The translations under genes were made by a program, and so were the position numbers. From Polyangiaceae bacterium (lineage in GTDB: Bacteria; Myxococcota_A; Polyangia; Polyangiales; Polyangiaceae): a DNA stretch of 35,861 nt. The notes under the pieces were generated by a model. It saw only the letters and a list, made by a program, of their open reading frames with translations, was not told the DNA's origin and did not search any database. The stretch covers positions 1 to 35,861 of the forward strand of contig JAICQO010000070.1 of NCBI GenBank assembly GCA_025937835.1. Reading direction: 5' to 3'. Below, piece after piece: positions 1 through 9,595 of the stretch. The first letter of the stretch is position 1. Every line of letters begins with the position of its first letter.

Positions 1-2
1 GC

Positions 3-3000
3 TCAGAGCCTGACGCGAATACTCGAGGACAGCGCGTCGTCCGCAGCACGCGCGAAGCTCGCGAACTTCGCATAGGCGTCGGTCTGGATCCGGCCCGCGG
101 GGAGCGAGACCCTGCGATCCAGGACGAGCGCGCCGCCTTCGACGCGGTCCTGAATCACGATCCGCCGGTCGCCATCGCGGATTTCACCCTTGGTGACGTT
201 GGTCGGCGTGTGAGCGCCGGCCGGCAATTTGAGGTTCAGCAGGATCTCTTGCTCGGTGGATTCGACCAGCAAGAGCGGGGTCTGGCGCGCCGGGAGCGCC
301 GCCAGCTGACCGAGCCGCGGCGCGAACGGCGGCGTCACGAGCAGCACGCCGCCCGCCACCTGGGCGAAGGCCGGGACGTGCGAGGTGGTGCGGATCACGA
401 GCGGTTGCTCGGGGGCGCCGAGGTTGACGATCGAGTGGGACTTGAGGCGCGCGCCGCGCAGCGCATAACCGACGAGCCGGCTCTCGACCACGTCGCGGAT
501 CTGTTGCTCGGACATCTCGGCCAGCGCGCCGCGCAGGCCCGCGGCGTAGCGGCCGTACAGGGTGTGCTCGAGCGCGACCTCGGCGCCGCCGTCCTTCTCT
601 AGCTGGACGTCGGCCTTGTACACGACGCGGTCGACGATGCCGTCGGCCGGGACGGTGGCGGAGTCGGTGCCCTGGTCCGTGAAGACGCGCGCCGGCATGC
701 CGCGGGCTTCGGCGGGGACGTAGCCGAAGGGCGCGTGTTTTCCGCCGAACGACAGCCACTGCGTGCCCTGCTCGACCCCGATCCGCAAGAGCGGCAGCGA
801 GAACTGCAACGACTCGGAGAACGGGCCCGTCGGCGGCACGCTCAGGCGGCTCTTGGCGACCCCGTAGTCGATCGGGATTTCGAGCGCGCGGCAGAGAGCG
901 ATGTAGCCGCGCCACAGGTTGCCGTTCCTGCCGATGATCACGCGCCGGCCGTCGTTCTCGCCGCCCTCTTCGACGTTGTTGACGAGCCAGCGGTAGAGGC
1001 GGCGCGCGCGCTCTCTGCGTTTTTCTTTGGGAACCCCGCCCACGATCTGCTCCGCAATGCGGGTGATGCGCGGATCGCGCGGCGTGGGATCGAACGCGCC
1101 GTCGGCCATGGCCTGCACGGTGTTCTCGAGCGACATGCCCCAGCCGGTCTGCAGGCTGGGCAAGAACTCGACGACCGGCGCGCCGAACGGCTCGACCGGC
1201 GCCGCGGGGCTCGAATCCACGCGCCAGCGCCGCACGATCAGCGCGCCGTTCTCTTCGACGGTGGGCGCCGGGACGCCGTTGCGCGTCTCGATCGACAGCG
1301 GCCGGCTCTTGGGCGAGATCATCACGAACTCGCTGCGGGCGTAGGCGATGTTCTCTTCGCGGAAGTACCAGCGCGGGCCGAGGTAACGCTCGCCGCGGCC
1401 CTCGCTCGATTGGTTCTCGATGCGCTCGGTCTCGATGTAGTCGCCGACCTCGAGGTGCGGCAGCGTGAGCGTGGGTTTGCCCTCGACCGGCTCGGGCTCT
1501 AGGATGCGGCCGTCCTTCTTGATCACGCGCAGGTGCAGCACGAGCCCGGGCTTGACCTCTTGCTCGGCCATCTCCGCGATGGCTTCGGCGCTCTGGACGC
1601 GGATGATCTCGTGCTCGAGCATGCGGCTCGAGCCGTCGGCGTGAACCCAGACCACGGCATAGTCGAGCACCCGCGCGGCCGTCCCGGCTTGCTCCTTGCC
1701 GGAGCTCTCGTACTCCGCGATCGCCTGCTTTGCGGGGATCCGATAGGGCTCGAGCTCGCTCATGCCCTCGATTAGATCGATGGCTTCTTCGAGCGGGCCG
1801 GGGGCGGCTCCGGCCTGGATGGCGTCGAGCAACGCCTTGGCGAGCGAGTCCTTCTGGCCGCGCGCCAAGCCGGCGTCCGCGAACTCGAGCCGGGCGCGCG
1901 AGTCCTTGGGGTTCTTCTGGATTGCTGCTTCGAGCTTCTTCCAGGTCTCGCTGTCGTTGCCGGCGCGGACCATCACGTCGTACAGGCGCTCCTCGAAGTC
2001 GTCTTCCTTGCCCTTGGGACGGCGAGCGGCCAGGCGCTTCAGCTCCTTCAGCGCGAGCGCATAGTCCTGCCGCTCGAGCGCACGCCCGAGCCGGATCTCG
2101 AGATCGGGGTTCAGCTTCTGGATGCGATCGACGAGCGCGTCGGCCTCGGCGGTCTTGCCCTGCGCATCGAGCACCGCGATCGCCGGCTCCAGGGACTGCG
2201 GATCTTCGGGGAAACGCCGGGCGAGCTCGAGGGCGGTCCGGGCTTGTTCGGCCTTCCAACCGAGCTCGGCGTACAGACGGCCGAGCTCGCGCAGCACGGA
2301 CGGCACCTCCGGGAACTCGTCGACCAGCTTGGCCACGGCCGCGACGGCCTCGGTGCGGCCAGCGCGCTCCGTCTGTGACAGGGCCAGCATCAGCCGCGGG
2401 TACCAGAGCGCCGGATCGCGCGCGACCGCGCGTTCGTCGAGCTCGCGCGACAGGTCCCGGCGCTGGCCGTCGGAAAAGATCGGATCGGAGCGCGTGAAGA
2501 GCGCGGCCGTCGACAGCGCAGGCCCGCTCGCCTTGTCCAGGCGCGCGATCAGCGGCTCGAGCAGCACGTTCGCGACGTCGGCCTGCGCCTCGAGGTTCGC
2601 GAGCATCGCCGCGATGTATCGGATCACGTCGTCCTCCGGCTCGTGCAACAGCTTGCCCTGGCCGAGGAAGCGATCGAGCACGTTGGCGTCGGGCAGGATC
2701 GCGGGCGGCAGCACTGCATACGGCCTGCGCGCATCGCTCGAGGTCTCGACCCCGAGCGGCCTCCCGTCGGCTTCGAGCAGCCGGATCGAGGTGTTCGGCT
2801 CGGCGAGCCGCGCCACGAGCCGGTGACGGCCCGGACCGAGCTCGACCAGCGCGCCGAAATGCGGCCAGGAGCCCCAGCTCCGCGGATCGCGCTCGAGCAC
2901 GCGCTGATCGTCGACCCACAAGCCGTACGCACCCTGCGCCACGACCAGAACGGGGCGGCCCTTCGGCAGCTCGAAGAACGTCTCCGCGTAGTACACGCCC

Positions 3001-3764
3001 GGCGGCACGCGCTGGCTCGAACCCACGAAGCAGCCGTGGCGCTCGACTTCGCGCTGCGTCGGCGCTTCGGCTCCGCCGTCTTCCTCGGGCCATTGGACGG
3101 GCCAGGGACCGGGCGCCTCGGCCGCGAAGGAGCGCGTGATGTCCGCCTGCGCGTTACGCCCGAACGGGCCGGCCAGGCGCACCTCGCGCGCGCAGCCGTG
3201 CAGCGTCGCGCCCTGCTCGACGACGTCTTTCTGCGCCTCGGACCAGGCCTCTTCTTGCCAGAGATCGACGAGCTTGCTGCGCGCGCGCCAGCCGATCGAA
3301 CGCGGCTCGCGGATCGCGTTCGACACGAACGGCTTCCAGCGGTCGAACAGCTTGGGATCGCTGTGACGGAAGGCCGCGGCCTGCTCGGCCGCGAACCAGG
3401 CGACGAGCGGCGCGTTCCCGTCCGAAGAGTCGCGGGCGGCGGCGAGGGCGTGGAAAAAATGGTCGGAGACCTTGAGCATCCGGCCGTGGAAGACATCGTC
3501 GAGGCCGCGTGCGAGGTGCGCGTACATCGCGCCCGGCCCGCGCCGATCGAGCTCTTTGCGTGCGCGCCGCGCGTGCCGCACCGTGCCGCCCTCGGAGACG
3601 AGCTCCGAGAGCAGCCAATGTCCGAGCACCTCGGGGTCTTGCGAGACTTCGGCCTCGCGCCGCACCTGCTCGGCGCGCGGGCTCTCCGCCGACTTTCCGG
3701 CGCCTGGCGTGCAGCTCGCGATGACGCCCGCGAGCCCCAGCGCAATCAGTCCACGGAACCTCAC
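3..3764 (-). CDS. TPR/DUF3857 lipoprotein with degenerate transglutaminase domain
   Basis: Predicted 1253-residue lipoprotein. The start chosen is GTG at 3764, which overlaps the TGA of the upstream gene (GTGA); it gives a signal peptide with lipobox VIASC and discards a non-coding-looking upstream extension. The N-terminal half (about residues 30-700) is Ala/Leu/Glu-rich helical repeat of TPR type. The C-terminal half has a DUF3857-like beta region (VHADGSSRMLEHEIIRV) followed by a transglutaminase-like fold. Compared with the upstream paralogue, the catalytic Cys position falls on Asn947 (GRNGNLWRGYIAL), and the His and Asp positions are also lost. I infer a non-enzymatic, probably scaffold or binding role in the periplasm. 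The gene is complete: its TGA lies at 3-5. Function is unknown; the family assignment is moderately sure and the pseudoenzyme call rests on manual alignment. Confidence 0.8.
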   Translation of the reverse strand: MRFRGLIALGLAGVIASCTPGAGKSAESPRAEQVRREAEVSQDPEVLGHWLLSELVSEGGTVRHARRARKELDRRGPGAMYAHLARGLDDVFHGRMLKVSDHFFHALAAARDSSDGNAPLVAWFAAEQAAAFRHSDPKLFDRWKPFVSNAIREPRSIGWRARSKLVDLWQEEAWSEAQKDVVEQGATLHGCAREVRLAGPFGRNAQADITRSFAAEAPGPWPVQWPEEDGGAEAPTQREVERHGCFVGSSQRVPPGVYYAETFFELPKGRPVLVVAQGAYGLWVDDQRVLERDPRSWGSWPHFGALVELGPGRHRLVARLAEPNTSIRLLEADGRPLGVETSSDARRPYAVLPPAILPDANVLDRFLGQGKLLHEPEDDVIRYIAAMLANLEAQADVANVLLEPLIARLDKASGPALSTAALFTRSDPIFSDGQRRDLSRELDERAVARDPALWYPRLMLALSQTERAGRTEAVAAVAKLVDEFPEVPSVLRELGRLYAELGWKAEQARTALELARRFPEDPQSLEPAIAVLDAQGKTAEADALVDRIQKLNPDLEIRLGRALERQDYALALKELKRLAARRPKGKEDDFEERLYDVMVRAGNDSETWKKLEAAIQKNPKDSRARLEFADAGLARGQKDSLAKALLDAIQAGAAPGPLEEAIDLIEGMSELEPYRIPAKQAIAEYESSGKEQAGTAARVLDYAVVWVHADGSSRMLEHEIIRVQSAEAIAEMAEQEVKPGLVLHLRVIKKDGRILEPEPVEGKPTLTLPHLEVGDYIETERIENQSSEGRGERYLGPRWYFREENIAYARSEFVMISPKSRPLSIETRNGVPAPTVEENGALIVRRWRVDSSPAAPVEPFGAPVVEFLPSLQTGWGMSLENTVQAMADGAFDPTPRDPRITRIAEQIVGGVPKEKRRERARRLYRWLVNNVEEGGENDGRRVIIGRNGNLWRGYIALCRALEIPIDYGVAKSRLSVPPTGPFSESLQFSLPLLRIGVEQGTQWLSFGGKHAPFGYVPAEARGMPARVFTDQGTDSATVPADGIVDRVVYKADVQLEKDGGAEVALEHTLYGRYAAGLRGALAEMSEQQIRDVVESRLVGYALRGARLKSHSIVNLGAPEQPLVIRTTSHVPAFAQVAGGVLLVTPPFAPRLGQLAALPARQTPLLLVESTEQEILLNLKLPAGAHTPTNVTKGEIRDGDRRIVIQDRVEGGALVLDRRVSLPAGRIQTDAYAKFASFARAADDALSSSIRVRL

Positions 3765-6700
3765 GGCCGCACCACCAATCGCGGCGCCATGGCCCGGTCG
3801 GATGCCTCGCAGAACTTGCGCCAGGCGGCGTAGTCCTTGGGTTGGATGCGGCTCGCGCTGACGACGATCCGGCTCTTCACGGTGATGCGGTCCCTGTTCC
3901 GAGCCACCTCCACCGAGTACGACCCGAACCGGCTGTCTTCCCGGGCTGGCACGGGCGCCGAGATGATCTCGGCTCCGGGCGGCAGCTCGACGGTCACGCT
4001 GTCTTCGGTGGTGGAGAAGCCTTCGGTGAGCACGTCTTGGGAGCGCTTCGAGAGCGACGCGAACTTCGGCGTCAGGCGCAGGTTGGTGGTTACGTCCATC
4101 GACAGCTCGTTGCCCTCTTTGCGCGCGAAGGTTCGGGTGGTGCCCTTGATCCGGATCCGCACCGGCGCTGCGTTGTCGTCGAGATTGCTGGTGGTCAGGC
4201 CGTCGCCGCCCTTGGCCATTTCGAAGCCCGGGTATTGCCCGCCGATGTCGGTGGCGACGCGGTCCCGCAGCGTCGCCGCGGCGTGGTAGCGGCGGCGCCA
4301 CTCGGCCGAGACGAACCCGCCCGTCGCATAGTCGAGATCGAGCTGCGCGGCGCCATTGCCGGAGATCCGCGCGTTGACTGAGCGCTTCACGAAATTCTTC
4401 TCCGGATCGGCCTTCGGCAGCGTGACGAGCTCTCCGCTGTCGGCGCCACCCGGCGTCACCAGCATGCCGAGCGCGCCGAGGTCCATCCGCGGCAGCTCGT
4501 AGATGCCGGTGTGCTCGGCGGTGCCATCGAGATACAGATTGAGCGACGGCACGTAGGCGATGGCGTGGTCGAACGGCGCGAAGCTCGCCAGGTTCGAGCG
4601 GTAGTCGCCGCGCATGCGCGTGCGGAGCACCACGAGCTTCGAGGGGATGCCGAGCTCTTTCAAGAGCGTGACGATCACCGTCGCCTTGTCCTTGCAGTCG
4701 CCCCAGCCGCGCGCGACGGTCTGCACGCAGCGCCGCGGCTTGTAGCCGTAAATGCCGAACTCGAGCGCGACGTAGCGCGTGTTGCGGATCACCCAGTCGT
4801 AGACCGCGGCCACCTTCTCGACCTCGGTCTTCTTACCCCGGGCGATGCTCTGCGCGAGCTTCCGCGTCTCGTCGTCGAGGTCGAACTGATCGCGCACCAG
4901 CCCGGCGTACCAGCGGCCCAGGTCCTTCCAGTTCGCGTAGGTCGAGACCGAGATGAAGCCGACCACCTCTTGCAGCACGGGCATCTCGGGTTCCACGACC
5001 AGCGGCGGCACCGTCCTGGCGACGAAGCGGTGGATGCGGCGGTTGCCCGTGACGGTCGTGGTGTGCTCCACGCCCGCCATCTTCACGTCGGTGTAGATGG
5101 TGCGCGTCTTGGGCGTGTCGAGCACGTACTCGGCGTTGGAGACGGGCTCCGTGCTCTGCAGCGCCACCACCTCACCGAAGTAGTCGGCGAACTCGTTGCG
5201 CGGCGTCACGTCGTCGATGCGATAGCGGAGCTCGACCACGTCGCCCGCCTCGAGCCGCGGGAACTGCACGTAGATGACGCGCGCCGAGGTGTACATCGCG
5301 ATCGACGGATCGTCGGCGTTGCCCTCGCCGCTCTCGATCGCCTCGTCGATCTTGCCGTTTTTCCGGTACACGCGCGCGCCGCGCAGCTGAGCGCGCTGCG
5401 AGTCCGCCTCGTACGCGAACACGTACTGGCGGTCTTCGGTGGCCGCTCCGTCGGTCAGCGGCTGAAACACGATCTGCCGGAATTTGGAGGACAGCCCGTT
5501 CTCGAACACGGTCGAGACGGTGAGGTCCCGCAGCGTGCGGCGGTTCTGCCCCGCGGGCGGCGCGTGCCGCAGGTACAGGAACTTCGACGGCTCCCACGCG
5601 TAGGCCTCGTCGGCGCGCGGGCTGTCGGGCTCGAGGTACTCGACGTACTCGCGCACGTCGGCGTCTTGCGGCCGCACACGCAGCGCGTTGCGGAGCGCCG
5701 CGATCTGCTCGTTGCGCTTGCCGAGCTCGCCGTACAGATCGGCCAGCGTGCGCAGGGTGCCCGCGTCTTCGGGCGCGAGCGACAGCGCGCGCTGATAAGT
5801 CGCGATCGAGCGCTCGTTCTGACCGAGCCGGCGGTAAGCGCGGGCGGCCGTACCGAGCGCCCACAGATCGTGCGGCTCGGTCGCGACCAGGCGCTCGGCC
5901 CAGCGCTCTGCCGCCGCGCGCTCACGCCGGTCGATGGCGAGCTCGAGCTGCCCGGCGAGGTAGCCGCCGTCGTCGAAGCGGAAGCCGTGGTAGCGCGCCT
6001 CGACCTCGGCGGCTTCCGTCGTGCGCCCGAGCGTGCGGAGCTGTGCGGCGTACAGGCCGAGCAGGCCGACCGAATGCGGGCTCTGCTCGAGCGCCCGCTC
6101 GATGCGCGACAGCGCGGTGCGCGGCAGGCCGACCAGGTTGTAGAGCTCCATCCAGCCGCGCAGCCCTTCGAGGCTCAGCGGGTCGATCGAAAGCGCCTGC
6201 TCGAAGTACGGCAGCGCCTCCTGGAAATTGGGGCTGTGGCGGCGGTGCCAGGCCTGCGCGAGCAGCACGTCCCGGTCCGGCTTGCCCTGCTTCTTCGCAA
6301 GCGCGTCGGCGCGCGCGATCCAGTCACCCGCCTGATTGCGATCCTCCGAGAGCTTTCCGGCGAGCAGCGCGCGCTGCACCGTCGGCTCTTTTTCGGCCGC
6401 TCTTCGCGCCAGATCGCGCGCCAGGTGCAGCGCCGGATCGTCCCCGTCGGTCTCGTCGAGATAGCGCGCGTAGCTCTCGAGCGCTGCAGCGCTCGGGTTC
6501 TTACCCGAGGCGGCCGCGCCGAGCGTCTCGAGCGGGCCCCTCGGTCCGGCGCGGTTGGCCTTGGGGTCGGGCTTGTTGGGCTGAGCGAGCTTCAGGCTCT
6601 TGGTGACGAGCTCGGCGGCGGGCTCGGCGTTCTTCAGGTCGTCCGAGTACTCGAGGTTCTCTGCGGGCGCGCCGCGCTCGTCCGCAAAGCGCACTGACAG

Positions 6701-7483
6701 GACCGGCGAGCCCTCGTCGCTGCAGACCTTGACGACGAGCAGGTTCGGCCCCGGCTCGAGCGCGAGCGGCACGGCGATGCGATCGAAGTCGTGCGCGCTG
6801 TAACGATCGTTGCTCTCCACCTCGACGCCGTTCCAGAACACCCGGAGCGCCCCGCCCGTGCCGATCCACGCCGACAATCGCCGCTTGCCCGGCTTCGGGC
6901 CGGCGTCCGAGACGTAGGTGGCGGCGAAACCGCAGACCTTGGCCTCGGGGCGCAGCAGCGCTCCGAAATCGAGAAAGCCGTAAGGGAAAGCGTCGGTCGC
7001 GCTTCGCCAGCGCACCGGCCGTTCGGAGCCCGGGTAGGTCTTCGACGTCACGATCGGCGTCGCGAGGTCGGCCTCCGGTCCGTGCGCCTGGGAGAGCCCG
7101 GTCTTCCCTTCGTTGTCGAACGGCCCGAGCACCAGCCAGCGATCCACGTAGCCAAGGCGCCGTAGCTTTCTCTGCGCCGTGGGAAGATCGCCGCGGCGCA
7201 CGCGCGCGTAAGCCCACAGCGTGCCTGCGTACGCCCGTTCGGCCGGACCGAGCCTGGGCGACTGCTCGGCGAGACCGAGCGCTTCCTCGACCTGGGTCGG
7301 ATCGGCACGATCCCAAGTGCTCCAGACCCGGCGCAAGGCGGCGTAGGCTTCGGCACCGCGCGCGCGGTCGAGCTCGGCGAGCGCGGCCGACAGATCGGGG
7401 TGAAAACGCGAGTCGGCGGCGCTGGCTTGCCCGACGACCATTAAGACCGAAAGCCACAGCGCCGTCAGAAACGACCAGCGCAT
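3761..7483 (-). CDS. TPR/DUF3857/transglutaminase-like exported protein
   Basis: Predicted 1240-residue exported protein. ATG at 7483 follows an AGGGG-type ribosome site and opens a clear signal peptide (MRWSFLTALWLSVLMVVG, cleavage near ASA-AD). A beta-rich region near residues 95-210 is followed by TPR-like helical repeats (about 280-620). A DUF3857-like domain starts with the segment QRAQLRGARVYRKNGKIDEA. The transglutaminase core has Cys930 in GWGDCKDKA, His973 in FDHAIAYVP and Asp986 in YLDGT, the normal Cys-His-Asp order and spacing. The family is uncharacterised; the fold suggests a periplasmic cysteine protease or transglutaminase. It overlaps the downstream paralogue by four bases (GTGA), so the two are probably translated together and arose by tandem duplication. 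Family is sure; substrate is unknown. Confidence 0.85.
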   Translation of the reverse strand: MRWSFLTALWLSVLMVVGQASAADSRFHPDLSAALAELDRARGAEAYAALRRVWSTWDRADPTQVEEALGLAEQSPRLGPAERAYAGTLWAYARVRRGDLPTAQRKLRRLGYVDRWLVLGPFDNEGKTGLSQAHGPEADLATPIVTSKTYPGSERPVRWRSATDAFPYGFLDFGALLRPEAKVCGFAATYVSDAGPKPGKRRLSAWIGTGGALRVFWNGVEVESNDRYSAHDFDRIAVPLALEPGPNLLVVKVCSDEGSPVLSVRFADERGAPAENLEYSDDLKNAEPAAELVTKSLKLAQPNKPDPKANRAGPRGPLETLGAAASGKNPSAAALESYARYLDETDGDDPALHLARDLARRAAEKEPTVQRALLAGKLSEDRNQAGDWIARADALAKKQGKPDRDVLLAQAWHRRHSPNFQEALPYFEQALSIDPLSLEGLRGWMELYNLVGLPRTALSRIERALEQSPHSVGLLGLYAAQLRTLGRTTEAAEVEARYHGFRFDDGGYLAGQLELAIDRRERAAAERWAERLVATEPHDLWALGTAARAYRRLGQNERSIATYQRALSLAPEDAGTLRTLADLYGELGKRNEQIAALRNALRVRPQDADVREYVEYLEPDSPRADEAYAWEPSKFLYLRHAPPAGQNRRTLRDLTVSTVFENGLSSKFRQIVFQPLTDGAATEDRQYVFAYEADSQRAQLRGARVYRKNGKIDEAIESGEGNADDPSIAMYTSARVIYVQFPRLEAGDVVELRYRIDDVTPRNEFADYFGEVVALQSTEPVSNAEYVLDTPKTRTIYTDVKMAGVEHTTTVTGNRRIHRFVARTVPPLVVEPEMPVLQEVVGFISVSTYANWKDLGRWYAGLVRDQFDLDDETRKLAQSIARGKKTEVEKVAAVYDWVIRNTRYVALEFGIYGYKPRRCVQTVARGWGDCKDKATVIVTLLKELGIPSKLVVLRTRMRGDYRSNLASFAPFDHAIAYVPSLNLYLDGTAEHTGIYELPRMDLGALGMLVTPGGADSGELVTLPKADPEKNFVKRSVNARISGNGAAQLDLDYATGGFVSAEWRRRYHAAATLRDRVATDIGGQYPGFEMAKGGDGLTTSNLDDNAAPVRIRIKGTTRTFARKEGNELSMDVTTNLRLTPKFASLSKRSQDVLTEGFSTTEDSVTVELPPGAEIISAPVPAREDSRFGSYSVEVARNRDRITVKSRIVVSASRIQPKDYAAWRKFCEASDRAMAPRLVVRP

Positions 7484-7827
7484 GCCCCTGCCGAACCGGC
7501 GTTCGCACCGGAGCCTTCGACCCGACGATGCATGCGTGCTCGGGATGCCGTTCACCACTTTCGGGTACCCGCAAGCCCGAGCCCGCGCAAGCACCGCGGC
7601 TCGGTTCCTACCGGTCGCAGCCGCGACGGTCCCTGCCCGAACGCGGACCGCTTGCGTGTGGGATGGTGTCCGGACGCCCGAGCCGCCAGTAATCGGGCTT
7701 GCTGGGCCGAGAGCGGTCATATAGAAGTGTTGAGCGCTACGAGGCTTTTTGGCGACCATCCTGCATAATCCAGGTAGAGCGTGACCAGAGCGGCTCAGGT
7801 ATTGGAACAGCGCATCCGGAGGCTCCG
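7484..7827. promoter_or_regulatory. Divergent intergenic region upstream of mglB
   Basis: This 344-bp non-coding stretch separates the leftward TPR/transglutaminase pair from the rightward mglBA operon, so it should hold promoters for both. The part nearest mglB is relatively AT-rich. It holds -10-like hexamers TATAGA at 7720-7725 and CATAAT at 7764-7769, but neither has a convincing -35 at normal spacing. The mglB ribosome site GGAGG is at 7818-7822. No operator repeat or RNA gene was recognised. Confidence 0.4.
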
Positions 7828-8310
7828 ATGGTGAACCCCCAGATGGTGATGTACGAAGAGGAGTTCAACCAGATCCAGGCGGTCGTCGATCGCCTGGTTC
7901 GGGAAGCGAACGCCAAAGTCGTTTTCATCGTCGACAAAAACGGACAGCTCATCGCCGCCAGCGGCGAGGTGGAGAACATCGACACCACGTCGCTCGCCTC
8001 GCTGACGGCTGGCAACATCGCGGCTACCGGCGGCATCGCCAAGCTGCTCCGCGAGAACGAGTTCGCAACTCAGTTCCACGAGGGCGAAAAAGCCAACATC
8101 CACATCCAGCTGGTCGGCAACCGCGTCATCCTCGTGGTGATCTTCGACTCGAAATCCAGCCTCGGGCTCGTGCGCCTGAGGGTGCGCAAGGCGAGCGACG
8201 AATTGAACCGCATCTTCGAGGCCCTGTTGAGCAAGGTCGCAGAACCCGGCAGCGACTCGCCGTTCGCCGAGATCACCGACGAGGACATCGACAACCTGTT
8301 CAACGACTGA
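7828..8310 (+). CDS. mglB: MglB, roadblock-domain GAP for MglA
   Basis: 160-residue Roadblock/LC7 protein. In Myxococcus, MglB is the GTPase-activating protein of MglA; it sits at the lagging pole and keeps MglA-GTP at the leading pole, setting polarity for gliding and type IV pilus motility. The ATG at 7828 has GGAGG at 7818-7822, five bases away. The core motifs MYEEEF, NAKVVFIVDKNGQLI, NIDTTSLASLTAGN, TQFHEG, SLGLVRLRV and the acidic end FAEITDEDIDNLF match the known protein essentially throughout. It is followed after six bases by mglA, the conserved mglBA arrangement. A second in-frame ATG at 7843 is a less well placed alternative start. Confidence 0.97.
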   Translation: MVNPQMVMYEEEFNQIQAVVDRLVREANAKVVFIVDKNGQLIAASGEVENIDTTSLASLTAGNIAATGGIAKLLRENEFATQFHEGEKANIHIQLVGNRVILVVIFDSKSSLGLVRLRVRKASDELNRIFEALLSKVAEPGSDSPFAEITDEDIDNLFND

Positions 8311-8316
8311 AACGCC

Positions 8317-8904
8317 ATGAGCTTCATCAACTACATGGCGCGCGAGATCAACTGCAAGATCGTCTACTACGGTCCTGGTCTTTGCGGCAAAACCACGAAT
8401 CTGCAGTTCATCTACGAGCGGACCAACCCCGACGCCAAGGGCAAGATGATAAGTCTCGCGACCGAGACCGAGCGCACCTTGTTCTTCGACTTCTTGCCGC
8501 TCTCGCTGGGTGAGATCCGTGGCTTCAAGACGCGCTTCCACCTGTACACGGTGCCCGGGCAGGTCTTTTACGACGCCAGCCGCAAGCTGATCCTGAAGGG
8601 CGTGGACGGCGTGATCTTCGTCGCCGACTCGCAGGTCGAGCGCCTGGAAGCCAACCAGGAGAGCGTCGACAACCTGCGCACCAACCTGGCCGAGCAAGGC
8701 TACTCGCTCGAGAAGATCCCGTACGTCATCCAGTACAACAAGCGCGACTTGCCGAACGCCCTCCCGGTGGAGGAGCTGCGCGCCGTGATCAACCCGCAAG
8801 GCGTTCCGGATTTCGAGGCCAACGCGCGCTCCGGCATGGGCGTGTTCGAGACGTTGAAGGCCGTGAGCAAGCTCGTGTTGAACGAGCTCCGCCGCGGCGG
8901 CTGA
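8317..8904 (+). CDS. mglA: MglA, Ras-like polarity GTPase
   Basis: 195-residue small GTPase that switches front-rear polarity and drives gliding and type IV pilus motility in myxobacteria. The P-loop is GPGLCGKTT at residues 19-27 and the switch I region carries RTLFFDFLP with Arg53. In place of the Ras DxxG it has TVPGQ with Thr78 and Gln82, the hallmark of the MglA family. The nucleotide-base motif is NKRD at 141-144. All residues known to matter in Myxococcus MglA (Gly21, Arg53, Thr78, Gln82, Asp144) are at the same numbers. Length is normal. It follows mglB by six bases and precedes recX by seven, so all three may share one transcript. Confidence 0.98.
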   Translation: MSFINYMAREINCKIVYYGPGLCGKTTNLQFIYERTNPDAKGKMISLATETERTLFFDFLPLSLGEIRGFKTRFHLYTVPGQVFYDASRKLILKGVDGVIFVADSQVERLEANQESVDNLRTNLAEQGYSLEKIPYVIQYNKRDLPNALPVEELRAVINPQGVPDFEANARSGMGVFETLKAVSKLVLNELRRGG

Positions 8905-8911
8905 GGCAGCC

Positions 8912-9490
8912 GTGGCCCGGCGAGCCGAGCGCGGCGCGCCTTCCGAGCCAAAGCCGGCTCGCGCCGAGCGCAAGCGCATCCCCGTGACGGAGGCGGCGCT
9001 CGCCGAGGCCTTGCTCTCGTATCTCGATCGCTTCGAGGGCAGCCGCGAAAAGCTCGGAAAGCAGCTGGAGAAGTGGGTGAAGAACCGCGGAGAGCCGGCC
9101 GATCTGGTGCGCGCGCGCCCGCTGATCCAGAGCGTGCTCGCGCGTTACGAGCAGACGGGCGTGATCGACGACGACAAGCTCGCGGTGCGCACGCTGGACC
9201 GGCTGAGGTCGCGTGGAGGCTCGGCGCGCGCGATCGCGTTCAAGCTCAGGACGCGCGGTTTGAAAACCGACAGCGTCGATCGAGCCTTCGAACGCGAGCG
9301 TGAAGAGGGGCCGAACCCGGAGCTCGAGGCGGCGCGGGCGCTCGTACGGCGTCGCAAGCTCGGCGAGTTCCGTCCCGAAGCCAAGCGCGCCGAAGAGCGC
9401 CGGCGCGACCTCGGAATCCTCGCGCGCGCAGGCTTCGACTACGAGACGTCCGTGGCTGCCCTGGGCGCGCGTCGCGACGACGACTTCTGA
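8912..9490 (+). CDS. recX: RecX-family regulatory protein
   Basis: 192-residue RecX-like protein. RecX proteins bind RecA filaments and inhibit or modulate recombination and the SOS response. The body shows the all-helical triple repeat of the family: a first unit around ALLSYLDRFEGSREKLGKQL, a second with the segment GVIDDDKLAVRTLDRLRSRG, and a third ending GFDYETSVAALG. The Lys/Arg-rich N-terminus (first about 22 residues) and the acidic end RRDDDF are typical of diverged members. The start is GTG at 8912, seven bases after mglA. RecX is usually found beside recA, so placement behind mglBA is unusual; no recA is in the window. Confidence 0.8.
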   Translation: MARRAERGAPSEPKPARAERKRIPVTEAALAEALLSYLDRFEGSREKLGKQLEKWVKNRGEPADLVRARPLIQSVLARYEQTGVIDDDKLAVRTLDRLRSRGGSARAIAFKLRTRGLKTDSVDRAFEREREEGPNPELEAARALVRRRKLGEFRPEAKRAEERRRDLGILARAGFDYETSVAALGARRDDDF

Positions 9491-9595
9491 GGCACGCTGC
9501 CTCGCGACGGGCCGAGTTGCCGCAGTTGGCCGCACGCCGCGCGCGAAGATCCACGGCGGAATTTGCGTGGTACGCGGCGTGCTTTAGCGGGATCG

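Noticed and set aside
3764-4301. Longer N-terminal form of the first lipoprotein
   Set aside because: The extra residues are Arg/His-rich noise overlapping the upstream gene; the lipobox and the GTGA junction fix the start at 3764.
4511-6697. 728-codon plus-strand frame opposite the TPR/transglutaminase gene
   Set aside because: It is a GC-driven shadow with Arg/His/Val/Leu composition; the minus strand has the Cys-His-Asp core and TPR pattern.
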